64,000 bases of DNA from Anaeramoeba ignava (Eukaryota > Metamonada > Anaeramoebidae): contig JAPDFW010000066.1 in NCBI GenBank assembly GCA_028826165.1, positions 348,001 to 412,000 on the forward strand. Reading direction: 5' to 3'. How positions within the stretch are numbered: the first letter of the stretch is position 1; each line of letters begins with the position of its first letter. The notes beneath the pieces are model-generated. The model did no database searches and was not told the DNA's origin. It was given only the letters and a program-made list of their open reading frames with translations. Position numbers and translations under genes: made by a program. Below are positions 35,476 through 45,916 of this stretch, in pieces.

Positions 35476-37293
35476 ATGAATGATTGTTTATTTTTTGGAA
35501 GAAACCAAAAACCAATTCTTTTCAAAGATGAACCATATAAAATAACAAAACCAATTCAATTTAAATTTGAAAATGAAAATGAAAATGAAAAACAAATTAA
35601 ACAAATTTCAACAAGTTTTTTTGGAACAATTTTCCTTTTTAAAAATGGAAAATCAATAGAATATTTAAATGAAAATAATTCAAATCAAAATCCTTCAAAA
35701 ATTCAAATTGAAGAAAATATTCAAAAAGTAACTGTTGGTAATGAAAATGAAGCTATTTTAACAAAAGAAGGAAATGTATTTGCCAAAGGAAATAATATTA
35801 ATCCAAAAAACCCAAATGAATTTATCAATATTTCATCATTAATTGAAGATAAAAATGATAGAATAATTCAAAATATTGTTTGCGGAAGAGAATCAATTTA
35901 CTTATTAACTTCAAATCAAAATTCTTATGGAATTGGTTCAAATGAATTAAGTCAACTTGGTTTTGGTACTAAAACAATTTATAAAACAGAAAAACCAATT
36001 TTAATGATGAAAAATGTTTCTAAAATATTTTCAGGAAAATGTTCAAGTTATGTTTTTCTTTTAAATTCAAATCAAGAATTATTTGGATGCGGAAATAATG
36101 CAAATGGTCAACTTGGATTAGGAGAATCAAGAAAAAAAGAAGAAGAAATCCAAAAATTAACCAAAATCCAAAATATCCCAAAAGGCAAAATAATTGATAT
36201 TCAATGTGGATATTACCATTCAATAATGTTGATTGAAGATGAAGATCAAAATGAAAATCAAAATCCAAAAAGAAAACTTTATTCATGTGGATATTATAAA
36301 TTTAATGGACTTGGCAAAAATAAAGATACTTATGAATTTACTGAAATCAAATCACCTTTATTTGAAAATTATAATATTATTGATTTTTCTGTTGGATATT
36401 CTCATACTTTGATTTTAACTTCCGAACCAAAATTAATTGGATTTGGTGGTAACTTTTCAGGCGAATTAGGAACTATAAATACAAATAGTCAATTAATTCC
36501 AATTCAAATTGAACTTCCTAAATTAAGATTTAATGAAAATATTTACAATTATCATATTTCTTGTGGATATCATAATTCATTTCTTTATTATTCTCCTCTT
36601 TCTTTTTCCAATCTTGAAGAAGATTTGATAAAACTATTTAGAAGAAAAGAATTTTGTGATATTTCATTTAAAACCGAAAATGGAGAAATAATTGAAGCTC
36701 ATAAATTAATATTGAAATATAGATTAAAAGATTATGAAAATGAAATTGAAAAACTTCAAGAAATTATTTCAAAAAAATCAATTAAAGAATCAAATCAAAT
36801 ATTTGAAATGATTTATTCAAATAATTCCAAAATTAATCCAATATTATATTCTGAAATTAAAGAAATTATAAATTTAAATGAAAAAATTGAAGAAACAATG
36901 AAAAGAATTTATTTAAATGAAAATGAAAATGAAAAAGATTTTATAATTGAAAGAAAAGAAAAACAATATAAATTTCCTAAATTAATATTAATAATGAGAA
37001 GTGAATTATATCGAGGAATGTTTTTATCTGTAACAGATGATACTTCTAATAAAGTTACAGATTATAGTGAATTAAGTAATAAATCATTTGAAATATTTGA
37101 ATATTGGATTTATTCAAATCAAATTAAAGATAAAATTGAAATTACACAAGAAATTATTAATGAAATTAAAACAGGAATTGATTATTTTCAATTAAATCAA
37201 ACATATCCAAATTTATTTGATTTATTAATTAACAAATTTAATAATCAAAATCCAAATCAAATTCAAAAGAAAGAAAAATGTTTAATTTTTTAA
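35476..37293 (+). CDS. RCC1-repeat / double-BTB protein, copy 3
   Basis: Single exon, 605 residues, intact. Same domain order as copies 1 and 2. It carries a small insertion after N-I-P-K-G-K-I-I-D (D-E-D-Q-N-E-N-Q-N) and a different C-terminal tail, Q-K-K-E-K-C-L-I-F, which is shared with the minus-strand copies. The tail C-L-I-F is of CaaX shape (Cys-aliphatic-aliphatic-X), so prenylation is conceivable. Copies 1 and 2 lack it. Copy 3 is the last plus-strand member and faces copy 4 tail to tail. Confidence 0.9.
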   Translation: MNDCLFFGRNQKPILFKDEPYKITKPIQFKFENENENEKQIKQISTSFFGTIFLFKNGKSIEYLNENNSNQNPSKIQIEENIQKVTVGNENEAILTKEGNVFAKGNNINPKNPNEFINISSLIEDKNDRIIQNIVCGRESIYLLTSNQNSYGIGSNELSQLGFGTKTIYKTEKPILMMKNVSKIFSGKCSSYVFLLNSNQELFGCGNNANGQLGLGESRKKEEEIQKLTKIQNIPKGKIIDIQCGYYHSIMLIEDEDQNENQNPKRKLYSCGYYKFNGLGKNKDTYEFTEIKSPLFENYNIIDFSVGYSHTLILTSEPKLIGFGGNFSGELGTINTNSQLIPIQIELPKLRFNENIYNYHISCGYHNSFLYYSPLSFSNLEEDLIKLFRRKEFCDISFKTENGEIIEAHKLILKYRLKDYENEIEKLQEIISKKSIKESNQIFEMIYSNNSKINPILYSEIKEIINLNEKIEETMKRIYLNENENEKDFIIERKEKQYKFPKLILIMRSELYRGMFLSVTDDTSNKVTDYSELSNKSFEIFEYWIYSNQIKDKIEITQEIINEIKTGIDYFQLNQTYPNLFDLLINKFNNQNPNQIQKKEKCLIF

Positions 37294-37309
37294 ACAAGAA
37301 ATTATTCAA

Positions 37310-37665
37310 TAAAATCAAAATTAAAATTAAAATTAAAATCAAAATTAAAATTAAAATCAAAATTAAAATCAAAATTAAAATTAAAATTAAAATTAAAATT
37401 AAAATTAAAATTAAAATTAAAATCAAAATTAAAATTAAAATTAAAATTAAAATTAAAATCAAAATTAAAATTAAAAATAAAAATTAAAATTAAAATTAAA
37501 ATTAAAATCAAAATTAAAATTAAAATAAAAATTAAAATTAAAATTAAAAATCAAAATTAAAATTAAAATTAAAATCAAAATTAAAATTAAAATTAAAATT
37601 AAAATTAAAATTAAAAATCAAAATTAAAAATAAAATTAAAATTAAAATAAAAATTAAAATCCAAT
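37310..37665. repeat. TTAAAA hexamer array between inverted halves of the RCC1-BTB cluster
   Basis: Nearly pure TTAAAA with scattered TCAAAA and TAAAAA units, lying where the plus-strand copies end and the minus-strand copies begin. A shorter complementary TTTTAATTTTGA stretch at 37740-37800 could pair with it. Confidence 0.9.
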
Positions 37666-37814
37666 TTCAAATTGATTTTGTTTTCATTTTTTTTTCACTT
37701 CTCACTCATTTTTCAAAAAATGAAAACCAATTTTTACTTTTTTAATTTTGATTTTAATTTTAATTTTGATTTTAATTTTTACTTTTACTTTTTTAATTTT
37801 AATTTCTTATTTAA

Positions 37815-39600
37815 AAAATTAAACATTTTCCTTTCTTTTGAATTTGATTTGGGTGTTGAATATTAAATTTGTTGAATTTTTAATTAATAAATCAAATAAA
37901 TTTGGATTATGTTTGATTTAATTGAAAATAATCAATTCCTGTTTTAATTTCATCAATAATTTCTTGTGTAATTTCAATTTCTTCTTTAATTTGATTTGAA
38001 TAAATCCAATATTCAAATATTTCAAATGATTTATTATTTAATTCACTATAATCTGTAACTTTATTAGAAGTATCTTCAGTTACAGATAAAAACATTCCTC
38101 GATATAATTCACTTCTCATTATTAATATTAATTTTGGAAATTTATATTGTTTTTCTTTTCTTTCAATTATAAAATCTTTTTCATTTTCATTTTCATTTTC
38201 ATTTAAATAAATTCTTTTCATTGTTTCTTCAATTTTTTCATTTGAATTTATAATTTCTTTAATTTCAAAATATAATATTGGATTTATTATTCTGTTTGAA
38301 TAAATCATTTCAAATATTTGATTTGATTCTTTAATTGATTTTTTTGAAATAATTTCTTGAAGTTTTTCAATTTGGTTTTCATAATCTTTTAATCTATATT
38401 TCAATATTAATTTATGAGCTTCAATTATTTCTTCATTTTCGGTTTTAAATGAAATATCACAAAATTCTTTTCTTTCAAATAATTTTATCAAATCTTCTTC
38501 AAGATTGGAAAGAGGAGAGTAATAAAGAAATGATTTTCCAAATCCACAAGAAATATGATAATTGTAAATATTTTCATTAAATCTTAATTTAGGAAGTTCA
38601 ATTTGAATTGGAATTAATTGATTATTTGTATCTCCAGTTCCTAATTGGCCAAAATAATTATAACCAAATCCAATTAATTTCCCTTTCATTGTTAAAATCA
38701 AAGCATGAGCATAACCAACTGAAAAATCAAGAATAATATTATCATTTTCAAATAAAGATGATTTGATTTCAGTAAATTCATAAGTATCTTTATTTTTGCC
38801 AAGTCCATTGAACCCATAATCTCCACATGAATAAAGTTTTCTTTTTGGATTTTGATTTTGATTTTCATTTTCTATCAACATTACTGAATGAACATATCCA
38901 CATTGAATATCAATTATTTTCCCTTTTGGAATATTTTGGATTTTGGTTAATTTTTGGATTTTTTCTCCTTTTCTTGATTCTCCTAATCCAAGTTTACCAT
39001 ATTCATTATATCCGCATCCAAATAATTCTTGATTTGAATTTAAAAGAAAAATAAAATCTGAAGAATTTCCTGAAAATATTTTAGAAACATTTTTCATCAT
39101 TAAAATTGGTTTATCTGTTTCTTTAAGTGTTTTAGAATCAAAACCAAGTTGACTTAATTGATTTGAGCCAATTCCATAAGCATTTTGATTTGAAGTTAAT
39201 AAATAAATTGCACGAGATCCAGAAACAATATCTTCAATTATTCTATCATTTGTATCTTCAATTAATGATGAAATGTTGATAAATTCATTTGGATTTTTTG
39301 GGATTAATATCTTCTCCTTTTGCAAATACATTTCCTTCTTTTGTTAAAATAGCTTCATTTTGATAACCAACAGTTACTTTTTGAATATTTTTAATTTGGA
39401 TTTTTGAAGGATTTTGTTTTGAATAATTTAAATATTCTATTGCTTTTTCATTTTTAAAAAGGAAAATTGTTGAAAAATTTAACCTGTTTATTTTTGAAAT
39501 TTTGTAATATATTTTTAATTAATTTTTTCATTTTCATTTTCATTTTTAATTTTGATTTAAATTTTTAATTTTGGTTTTTTTATGATTTTAATTTTTTGGT
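37815..39600 (-). pseudogene. RCC1/double-BTB copy 4, multiply disrupted
   Basis: The largest intact piece (37907-39331) covers most of the propeller and both BTB modules. At the C-terminus an extra A turns the expected Q-T-Y-P-N-L-F into a TAA stop, though the downstream tail ending C-L-I-F is still recognisable to about 37815. Near 39299 an extra C (CCC instead of CC) breaks the frame, and the part upstream of it (K-V-T-V-G-Y-Q-N-E-A-I-L-T) lies in another frame. Beyond about 39480 the sequence decays into AT-rich remnants (E-N-E-N fragments) without a start codon. This 5' decay argues for a real pseudogene and not just sequencing error. Confidence 0.8.
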
Positions 39601-40030
39601 TCATTTTTGAAAAGTTTAAAAATTTTGGTTTTTTCCAAAATTTTAAAAATTTTGATTTTAAATTTTAATTTTTAATTTTTAAAATTTTGAAAAATGATTT
39701 TAAAAAATAATTTTAATTTTGGATTTTTTTTGATTTTAATTTTAATTTTGATTTTTAATTTTAATTTTGATTTTAATTTTGATTTTAATTTTATTTTTTT
39801 TTTAATTTTAATTTTAATTTTGATTTTTAATTTTAATTTTAATTTTAATTTTTAATTTTAATTTTAAAATTTTAATTTTAATTTTAATTTTGATTTTAAT
39901 TTTTAATTTTGATTTTAATTTTAATTTTTTTGATTTTTAATTTTTAATTTTAATTTTGATTTTAATTTTTAATTTTAATTTATTTTAAGTTAATTTTTAA
40001 TTTTAATTTTAATTTTATTAATAATTTATT
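39600..40030. repeat. Degenerate TTTTAA hexamer spacer
   Basis: A spacer between RCC1-BTB copies 4 and 5 made of TTTTAATTTTGATT variants with longer T runs. No coding content. The left edge blends into the decayed 5' end of copy 4. Confidence 0.8.
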
Positions 40031-40032
40031 GT

Positions 40033-41833
40033 TTAAAAAATTAAACATTTTTCTTTCTTTTCTTTCTTTTTAATTTGATTTTGATTTTGATTATTAAATT
40101 TGATAATTAATAAATCAAATAAATTTGGATATGTTTGATTTAATTGAAAATAATCAATTCCTGTTTTAATTTCATTAATAATTTCTTGTGTAATTTCAAT
40201 TTCATTTTTAATTTGATTTGAATAAATCCAATATTCAAATATTTCAAATGATTTATTATTTAATTCACTATAATCTGTAACTTTATTTGATTTATCATTT
40301 GTTACAGATAAAAACATTCCTCGATATAATTCACTTCTCATTATTAATATTAATTTTGGAAATTTATATTGTTTTTCTTTTCTTTCAATTATAAAATCTT
40401 TTTCATTTTCATTTTCATTTAAATAAATTTTTTTCATTGTTTCTTCAATTTTTTCATTTAAATTTATAATTTCTTTAATTTCAGAATATAATATTGGATT
40501 TATTATTCTGTTTGAATAAATCATTTCAAATATTTGATTTGATTCTTTAATTGATTTTTTTGAAATTATTTCTTGAAGTTTTTCAATTTCATTTTGATTT
40601 AATCTATATTTCAATATTAATTTATGAGCTTCAATTATTTCTCCATTTTCGGTTTTAAATGAAATATCACAAAATTCTTTTCTTTCAAATAATTTTATCA
40701 AATCTTCTTCAAGATTGGAAAAGGAGAATAATAAAGAAAGGATTTGTGAAATCCACAAGAAATATGATAATTGTAAATATTTTCATTAAATCTTAATTTA
40801 GGAAGTTCAATTTGGATTGGAATTTTTTGATTTATTGTATCTCCAGTTCCTAATTCACCAAATAGATTACTTCCAAATACTATTAATTTCCCTTTCATTG
40901 TTAAAATCAAAGTATGTTCATTTCCAACAGAAAAATCAAGAATATTATCATTTTCAAATAAAGATGATTTGATTTCAGTAAATTCATAAGTATTTCCATA
41001 TTTTCCAAGTCCATTATTTGAATAATCTCCACATGAATAAAGTTTTCTTTTTGGATTTTGATTTTGATTTTCATTTTCATTTTCAATCAACATTATTGCA
41101 TGAGCAAATCCACATTGAATATCAATTATTTTCCCTTTTGGAATATTTTGGATTTTGGTTAATTTTTGGATTTTTATTTCTTTTTTTCTTGATTTTCCTA
41201 ATCCAAGTTGACCATAAAAATTGTCACCGCATCCAAATAATTCTTGATTTGAATTTAAAAGAAAAATAAAATCTGAAGAATTTCCTGAAAATATTTTAGA
41301 AACATTTTTCATCATTAAAATTGGTTTTTTTGTTATTTTAAGTATTTCAGAATCAAAACTAAGTTGACCATCTTCATTTGAACCAATTCCATAAGCATTT
41401 TGATTTGAAGTTAATAAGTAAATTGAATTATATCCAGAAACAATATCTTGAATTATTCTATCATTTGTATCTTCAATTAATGATGAAATATTGATAAATT
41501 TATTTGGATTTTTTGGATTAATATCTTCTCCTTTGGCAAATACATTTCCTTCTTTTGTTAAAATAGCTTCATTTTGACAACCAACAGTTACTTTTTGAAT
41601 ATTTTTAATTTGGATTTTTGAAGGATTTTGTTTTGAATAATTTAAATATTCTATTGCTTTTCCATTTTTAAAAAGGAAAATTGTTGAAAAGGAACCTGAT
41701 GAAATTTGTTTAATTTGTTTTTCATTTTCATTTTCATTTTCAAATTTAAATTGAATTGGTTTTGTTATTTTATCTGGTTCATTTTTATAAGTTTTGGTAA
41801 TGTATTTTTACCAAAAAATATAATTTCATTCAT
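40033..41833 (-). pseudogene. RCC1/double-BTB copy 5, two single-base frameshifts
   Basis: The start M-N-E-I-I-F-F-G-K-N is present at 41833. One A too few near 41788 shifts the frame after P-K-L-I, and one T too few near 40722 (C-T-C-C-T-T-T-T-C-C where other copies have an extra T) shifts it again before N-L-E-E-D-L. Between and after these points the frame is open for the RCC1 blades and both BTB modules, with the C-L-I-F tail. Its central part is almost identical to copy 6 at an offset of ~2049 bp. Because the only lesions are homopolymer indels, this may be an intact gene with assembly errors. Confidence 0.7.
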
Positions 41834-42059
41834 TTTTGAAAAGAAAAAATGAAAAAATAATTTTTGGAATTTTAATTTTAATTTTAATTTTGATTTTAAT
41901 TTTAATTTTGATTTTAATTTTAATTTTAATTTTAATTTTAATTTTAATTTTAATTTTAATTTTTATTTTTAATTTTAATTTTAATTTTAATTTTGATTTT
42001 GATTTTAATTTTAATTTTAAATTTTGATTTTAATTTTAATTTCATTAATAATTTATTGT

Positions 42060-43889
42060 TTAAAAAATTAAACATTTTTCTTTCTTTTCTTTCTTTTTAA
42101 TTTGATTTTGATTTTGATTATTAAATTTATTAATTAATAAATCAAATAAATTTGGATATGTTTGATTTAATTGAAAATAATCAATTCCTCTTTTGATTTC
42201 ATTAATAATTTCTTGTGTAATTTCAATTTCATTTTTAATTTGATTTGAATAAATCCAATATTCAAATATTTGAAATGATTCATTACTTAATTCACTATAA
42301 TCTGTAACTTTATTTGATTTATCATTTGTTACAGATAAAAACATTCCTCGATATAATTCACTTCTCATTATTAATATTAATTTTGGAAATTTATATTGTT
42401 TTTCTTTTCTTTCAATAATAAAATCTTTTTCATTTTCATTTTCATTTTCATTTAAATAAATTCTTTTCATTGTTTCTTCAATTTTTTCATTTGAATTTAT
42501 AATTTCTTTAATTTCGGAATATAATTTTGGATTTATTATTCTGTTTGAATAAATCATTTCAAATATTTGATTTGATTCTTTAATTGATTTTTTTGAAATT
42601 ATTTCTTGAAGTTTTTCAATTTGGTTTTCATTTTGATTTTGATCTTTTAATCTATATTTCAATATTAATTTATGAGCTTCAATTATTTCTTCATTTTCGG
42701 TTTTAAATGAAATATTACAAAATTCTTTTCTTTCAAATAATTTTATCAAATCTTCTTCAAGATTGGAAGAAGGAGAATAATAAAGAAAGGATTTGTGAAA
42801 TCCACAAGAAATATGATAATTGTAAATATATTCATTAAATCTTAATTTAGGAAGTTCAATTTGGATTGGAATTTTTTGATTTATTGTATCTCCAGTTCCT
42901 AATTCACCAAATAGATTACTTCCAAATACTATTAATTTCCCTTTGGAAGTTAAAATCAAAGTATGTTCATTTCCAACAGAAAAATCAAGAATATTATCAT
43001 TTTCAAATAAAGATGATTTGATTTCAGTAAATTCATAAGTATTTCCATATTTTCCAAGTCCGTTATTTGAATAATCTCCACATGAATAAAGTTTTCTTTT
43101 TGGATTTTGATTTTGATTTTCATTTTCATTTTCAATCAACATTATTGCATGAGCAAATCCACATTGAATATCAATTATTTTCCCTTTTGGAATATTTTGG
43201 ATTTTGGTTAATTTTTGGATTTTTATTTCTTTTTTTCTTGATTTTCCTAATCCAAGTTGACCATAAAAATTGTCACCGCATCCAAATAATTCTTGATTTG
43301 AATTTAAAAGAAAAATAAAATCTGAAGAATTTCCTGAAAATATTTTAGAAACATTTTTCATTATTAAAATTGGTTTTTTTGTTATTTTAAGTATTTCAGA
43401 ATCAAAACCAAGTTGACCATTTTGATTTGAACCAATTCCATAAACATTTTGATTTGAAGTTAATAAGTAAAATGAACGAGATCCAGAAACAATGTTTTGA
43501 ATTATTCTATCATTTGTATCTTCAATTAATGATGAAATATTGATAAATTCTTTTGGATTATTTGGATTAATATCTTCTCCTTTAGCAAATACATTTCCTT
43601 CTTTTGTTAAAATAGCTTCATTTTGATAACCAACAGTTACTTTTTGAATATTTTTAATTTGAATTTTTTCAGGATTTTGTTTTGAATAATTTAAATATTC
43701 TATTGCTTTTCCATTTTTAAAAAGGAAAATTGTTGAAAAGTAACTTGATGAAATTTGTTTAATTTCATTTTCATTTTCATTTTCATTTTCATTTTCATTT
43801 TCAAATTGAATTGGTTTTGTTATTTTTTCTGGTTCATTTTTTATAAGTTTTGGTAATATATTTTTACCAAAAAATAAACAATCATTCAT
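42060..43889 (-). CDS. RCC1-repeat / double-BTB protein, copy 6 (intact)
   Basis: Single exon, 609 residues, starting M-N-D-C-L-F-F-G-K-N at 43889 and ending in the C-L-I-F tail. It has RCC1 blades Y-G-I-G-S-N-Q-N-G-Q-L-G-F, L-F-G-C-G-D-N-F-Y-G-Q-L-G and F-G-S-N-L-F-G-E-L-G, then the weak and strong BTB modules. It is the only uninterrupted minus-strand member. About 660 bp of it (~42740-43400) is nearly identical to copy 5, indicating recent gene conversion or duplication, while the 3' BTB part differs more. The leader upstream of the start repeats the common T-rich CATTTTT pattern. Confidence 0.9.
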   Translation of the reverse strand: MNDCLFFGKNILPKLIKNEPEKITKPIQFENENENENENENEIKQISSSYFSTIFLFKNGKAIEYLNYSKQNPEKIQIKNIQKVTVGYQNEAILTKEGNVFAKGEDINPNNPKEFINISSLIEDTNDRIIQNIVSGSRSFYLLTSNQNVYGIGSNQNGQLGFDSEILKITKKPILIMKNVSKIFSGNSSDFIFLLNSNQELFGCGDNFYGQLGLGKSRKKEIKIQKLTKIQNIPKGKIIDIQCGFAHAIMLIENENENQNQNPKRKLYSCGDYSNNGLGKYGNTYEFTEIKSSLFENDNILDFSVGNEHTLILTSKGKLIVFGSNLFGELGTGDTINQKIPIQIELPKLRFNEYIYNYHISCGFHKSFLYYSPSSNLEEDLIKLFERKEFCNISFKTENEEIIEAHKLILKYRLKDQNQNENQIEKLQEIISKKSIKESNQIFEMIYSNRIINPKLYSEIKEIINSNEKIEETMKRIYLNENENENEKDFIIERKEKQYKFPKLILIMRSELYRGMFLSVTNDKSNKVTDYSELSNESFQIFEYWIYSNQIKNEIEITQEIINEIKRGIDYFQLNQTYPNLFDLLINKFNNQNQNQIKKKEKKEKCLIF

Positions 43890-44029
43890 TTTTAGAAAGA
43901 AAAAAAATGAAAAAATGAAAAAATAATTTTTGGAATTTTAATTTTAATTTTAATTTTAATTTTGATTTTGATTTTGATTTTAATTTTAATTTTAATTTTA
44001 ATTTTAATTTTAATTGAATAATTTATTGT

Positions 44030-45836
44030 TTAAAAAATTAAACATTTTTCTTTCTTTTTAATTTGATTTTGATTATTAAATTTGTTAATTAATAAATCAA
44101 ATAAATTTGGATTTGCTTGATTTAATTGAAAATAATCAATTCCTCTTTTAATTTCATTAATAATTTCTTGTGTAATTTGAATTTCTTCTTTAATTTGATT
44201 TGAATAAATCCAATATTCAAATATTTCAAATGATTTATTATTTAATTCACTATAATCTGTAACTTTATTAGAAGTATCTTCAGTTACAGATAAAAACATT
44301 CCTCGATATAATTCACTTCTCATTATTAATATTAATTTAGGAAATTTATATTGTTTTTCTTTTCTTTCAATTATAAAATCTTTTTCATTTTCATTTTCAT
44401 TTAAATAAATTCTTTTCATTGTTTCTTCAATTTTTTCATTGGAATTTATAATTTCTTTAATTTCAGAATATAATTCTGGATTTATTTTGGAATTATTTGA
44501 ATAAATCATTTCAAATATTTGATTTGATTCTTTAATTGATTTATTTGAAATTATTTCTTGAAGTTTTTCAATTTGGTTTTCATTTTGATTTAATCTATAT
44601 TTCAATATTAATTTATGAGCTTCAATTATTTCTCCATTTTTGGTTTTAAATGAAATATCACAAAATTCTTTTCTTTCAAATAGTTTTATCAAATCTTCTT
44701 CAAGATTGGAAAAAGGAGAATAATAAAGAAAGGATTCATAAAATGCACAAGAAATATGATAATTAGAAATATTTTCATTAAATCTTAATTTAGGAAGTTC
44801 AATTTGAATTGGAATTAAATGATCTTTTCTATCTCCAGTTCCTAATTGACCAAAATAATTATTTCCAAATCCTATTATCTTGAATTGAAGTTAAAATCAA
44901 AGTATGATCATAACCACAAGAAATTTCAATAATATTATCATTATCATTTTCAAATAAAGATGATTTGATTTCAGTAAATTCATAAGTATATCCATCTTTG
45001 CTAAGTTCATTATACCGACAACTTCCACATGAATAAAGTTTTCTTTTTGGATTTTTATTTTCATTTTCAATCAACATTATTGAATGACCATATCCACATT
45101 GAATATCAATTATTTTACCTTTTGGGATATTTTGGATTTTGGTTAATTTATGTATTTTTTTTTCTTTTTCTTGATTCTCCTAATCCAATTTGACCATAAA
45201 AATTGTCACCACATCCAAATAATTCTTGATTTGAATTTAAAAGAAAAACATAACTTGAGGAATTTCCTGAAAATATTTTAGAAACATTTTTCATCATAAA
45301 AATGATTTTTTGAGTTCTTTCAAGTGTTTTAAAATCAAAACCAATTTGACCATAATAATTTGAACCAATTCCATAAGCATTTTGATTTGAAGTTAATAAG
45401 TAAATTGATTTGAATGCACAAACAATATCTTCAATTATTCTATCATTTGTATCTTCAATTAATGATGAAATAATAATAAATTCTTTTGGATTATTTGGAT
45501 TTAATATCTTTTCCTTTTGGCAAATACATTTCCTTCTATTGTTAAAATAGCTTCATTATCATAACCAACAGTTACTTTTTGAATATTTTCTTCAATTTGG
45601 ATTTTTTGAGGATTTTGATTTGAATCATCTTCATTTAAATATTCTATTGCTTTTCCATTTTTAAAAAGGAAAACTGTTGAATAAAAGCCTGTTGAAATTT
45701 GATTAATTTGTTTTTCATTTTCATTTTCATTTTCATTTTCAAATTTAAATTGAATTGGTTTTGTTATAATTTTTTCTGGTTCATTTTCGAAAAGTTTTGG
45801 TTTTTGATTTTGACCAAAAAATATAATTTCATTCAT
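44030..45836 (-). pseudogene. RCC1/double-BTB copy 7, multiply disrupted
   Basis: Start M-N-E-I-I-F-F-G-Q-N at 45836. The N-terminal frame runs to about 45515, where an inserted A after F-A-K gives R-K-R-Y and a stop. A further frame change occurs near 45165-45175 (run of A after G-E-S-R-K). Near 44875-44890 the expected K-L-I-G-F-G blade is degenerate with stops. The C-terminal BTB part (44030-44692) is intact and ends in C-L-I-F. Three or more separate lesions, one of them not a homopolymer change, support a true pseudogene. Confidence 0.75.
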
Positions 45837-45916
45837 TTTGGAAAAGAAAAAAATAATGAAAAATAATTTTTTGAAATTTTTTTTTTCATTTTTTTCTTTT
45901 CCAAAAAAAATCAAAC
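45837..45916. promoter_or_regulatory. Short bidirectional promoter region
   Basis: Only 80 bp separate the divergent starts of RCC1-BTB copy 7 (minus) and LCB2 (plus). On the LCB2 strand it contains TTTTTTTTCATTTTTTTC, the same T-rich CATTTTT word found before most starts here. The element is inferred from recurrence only. Confidence 0.45.
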
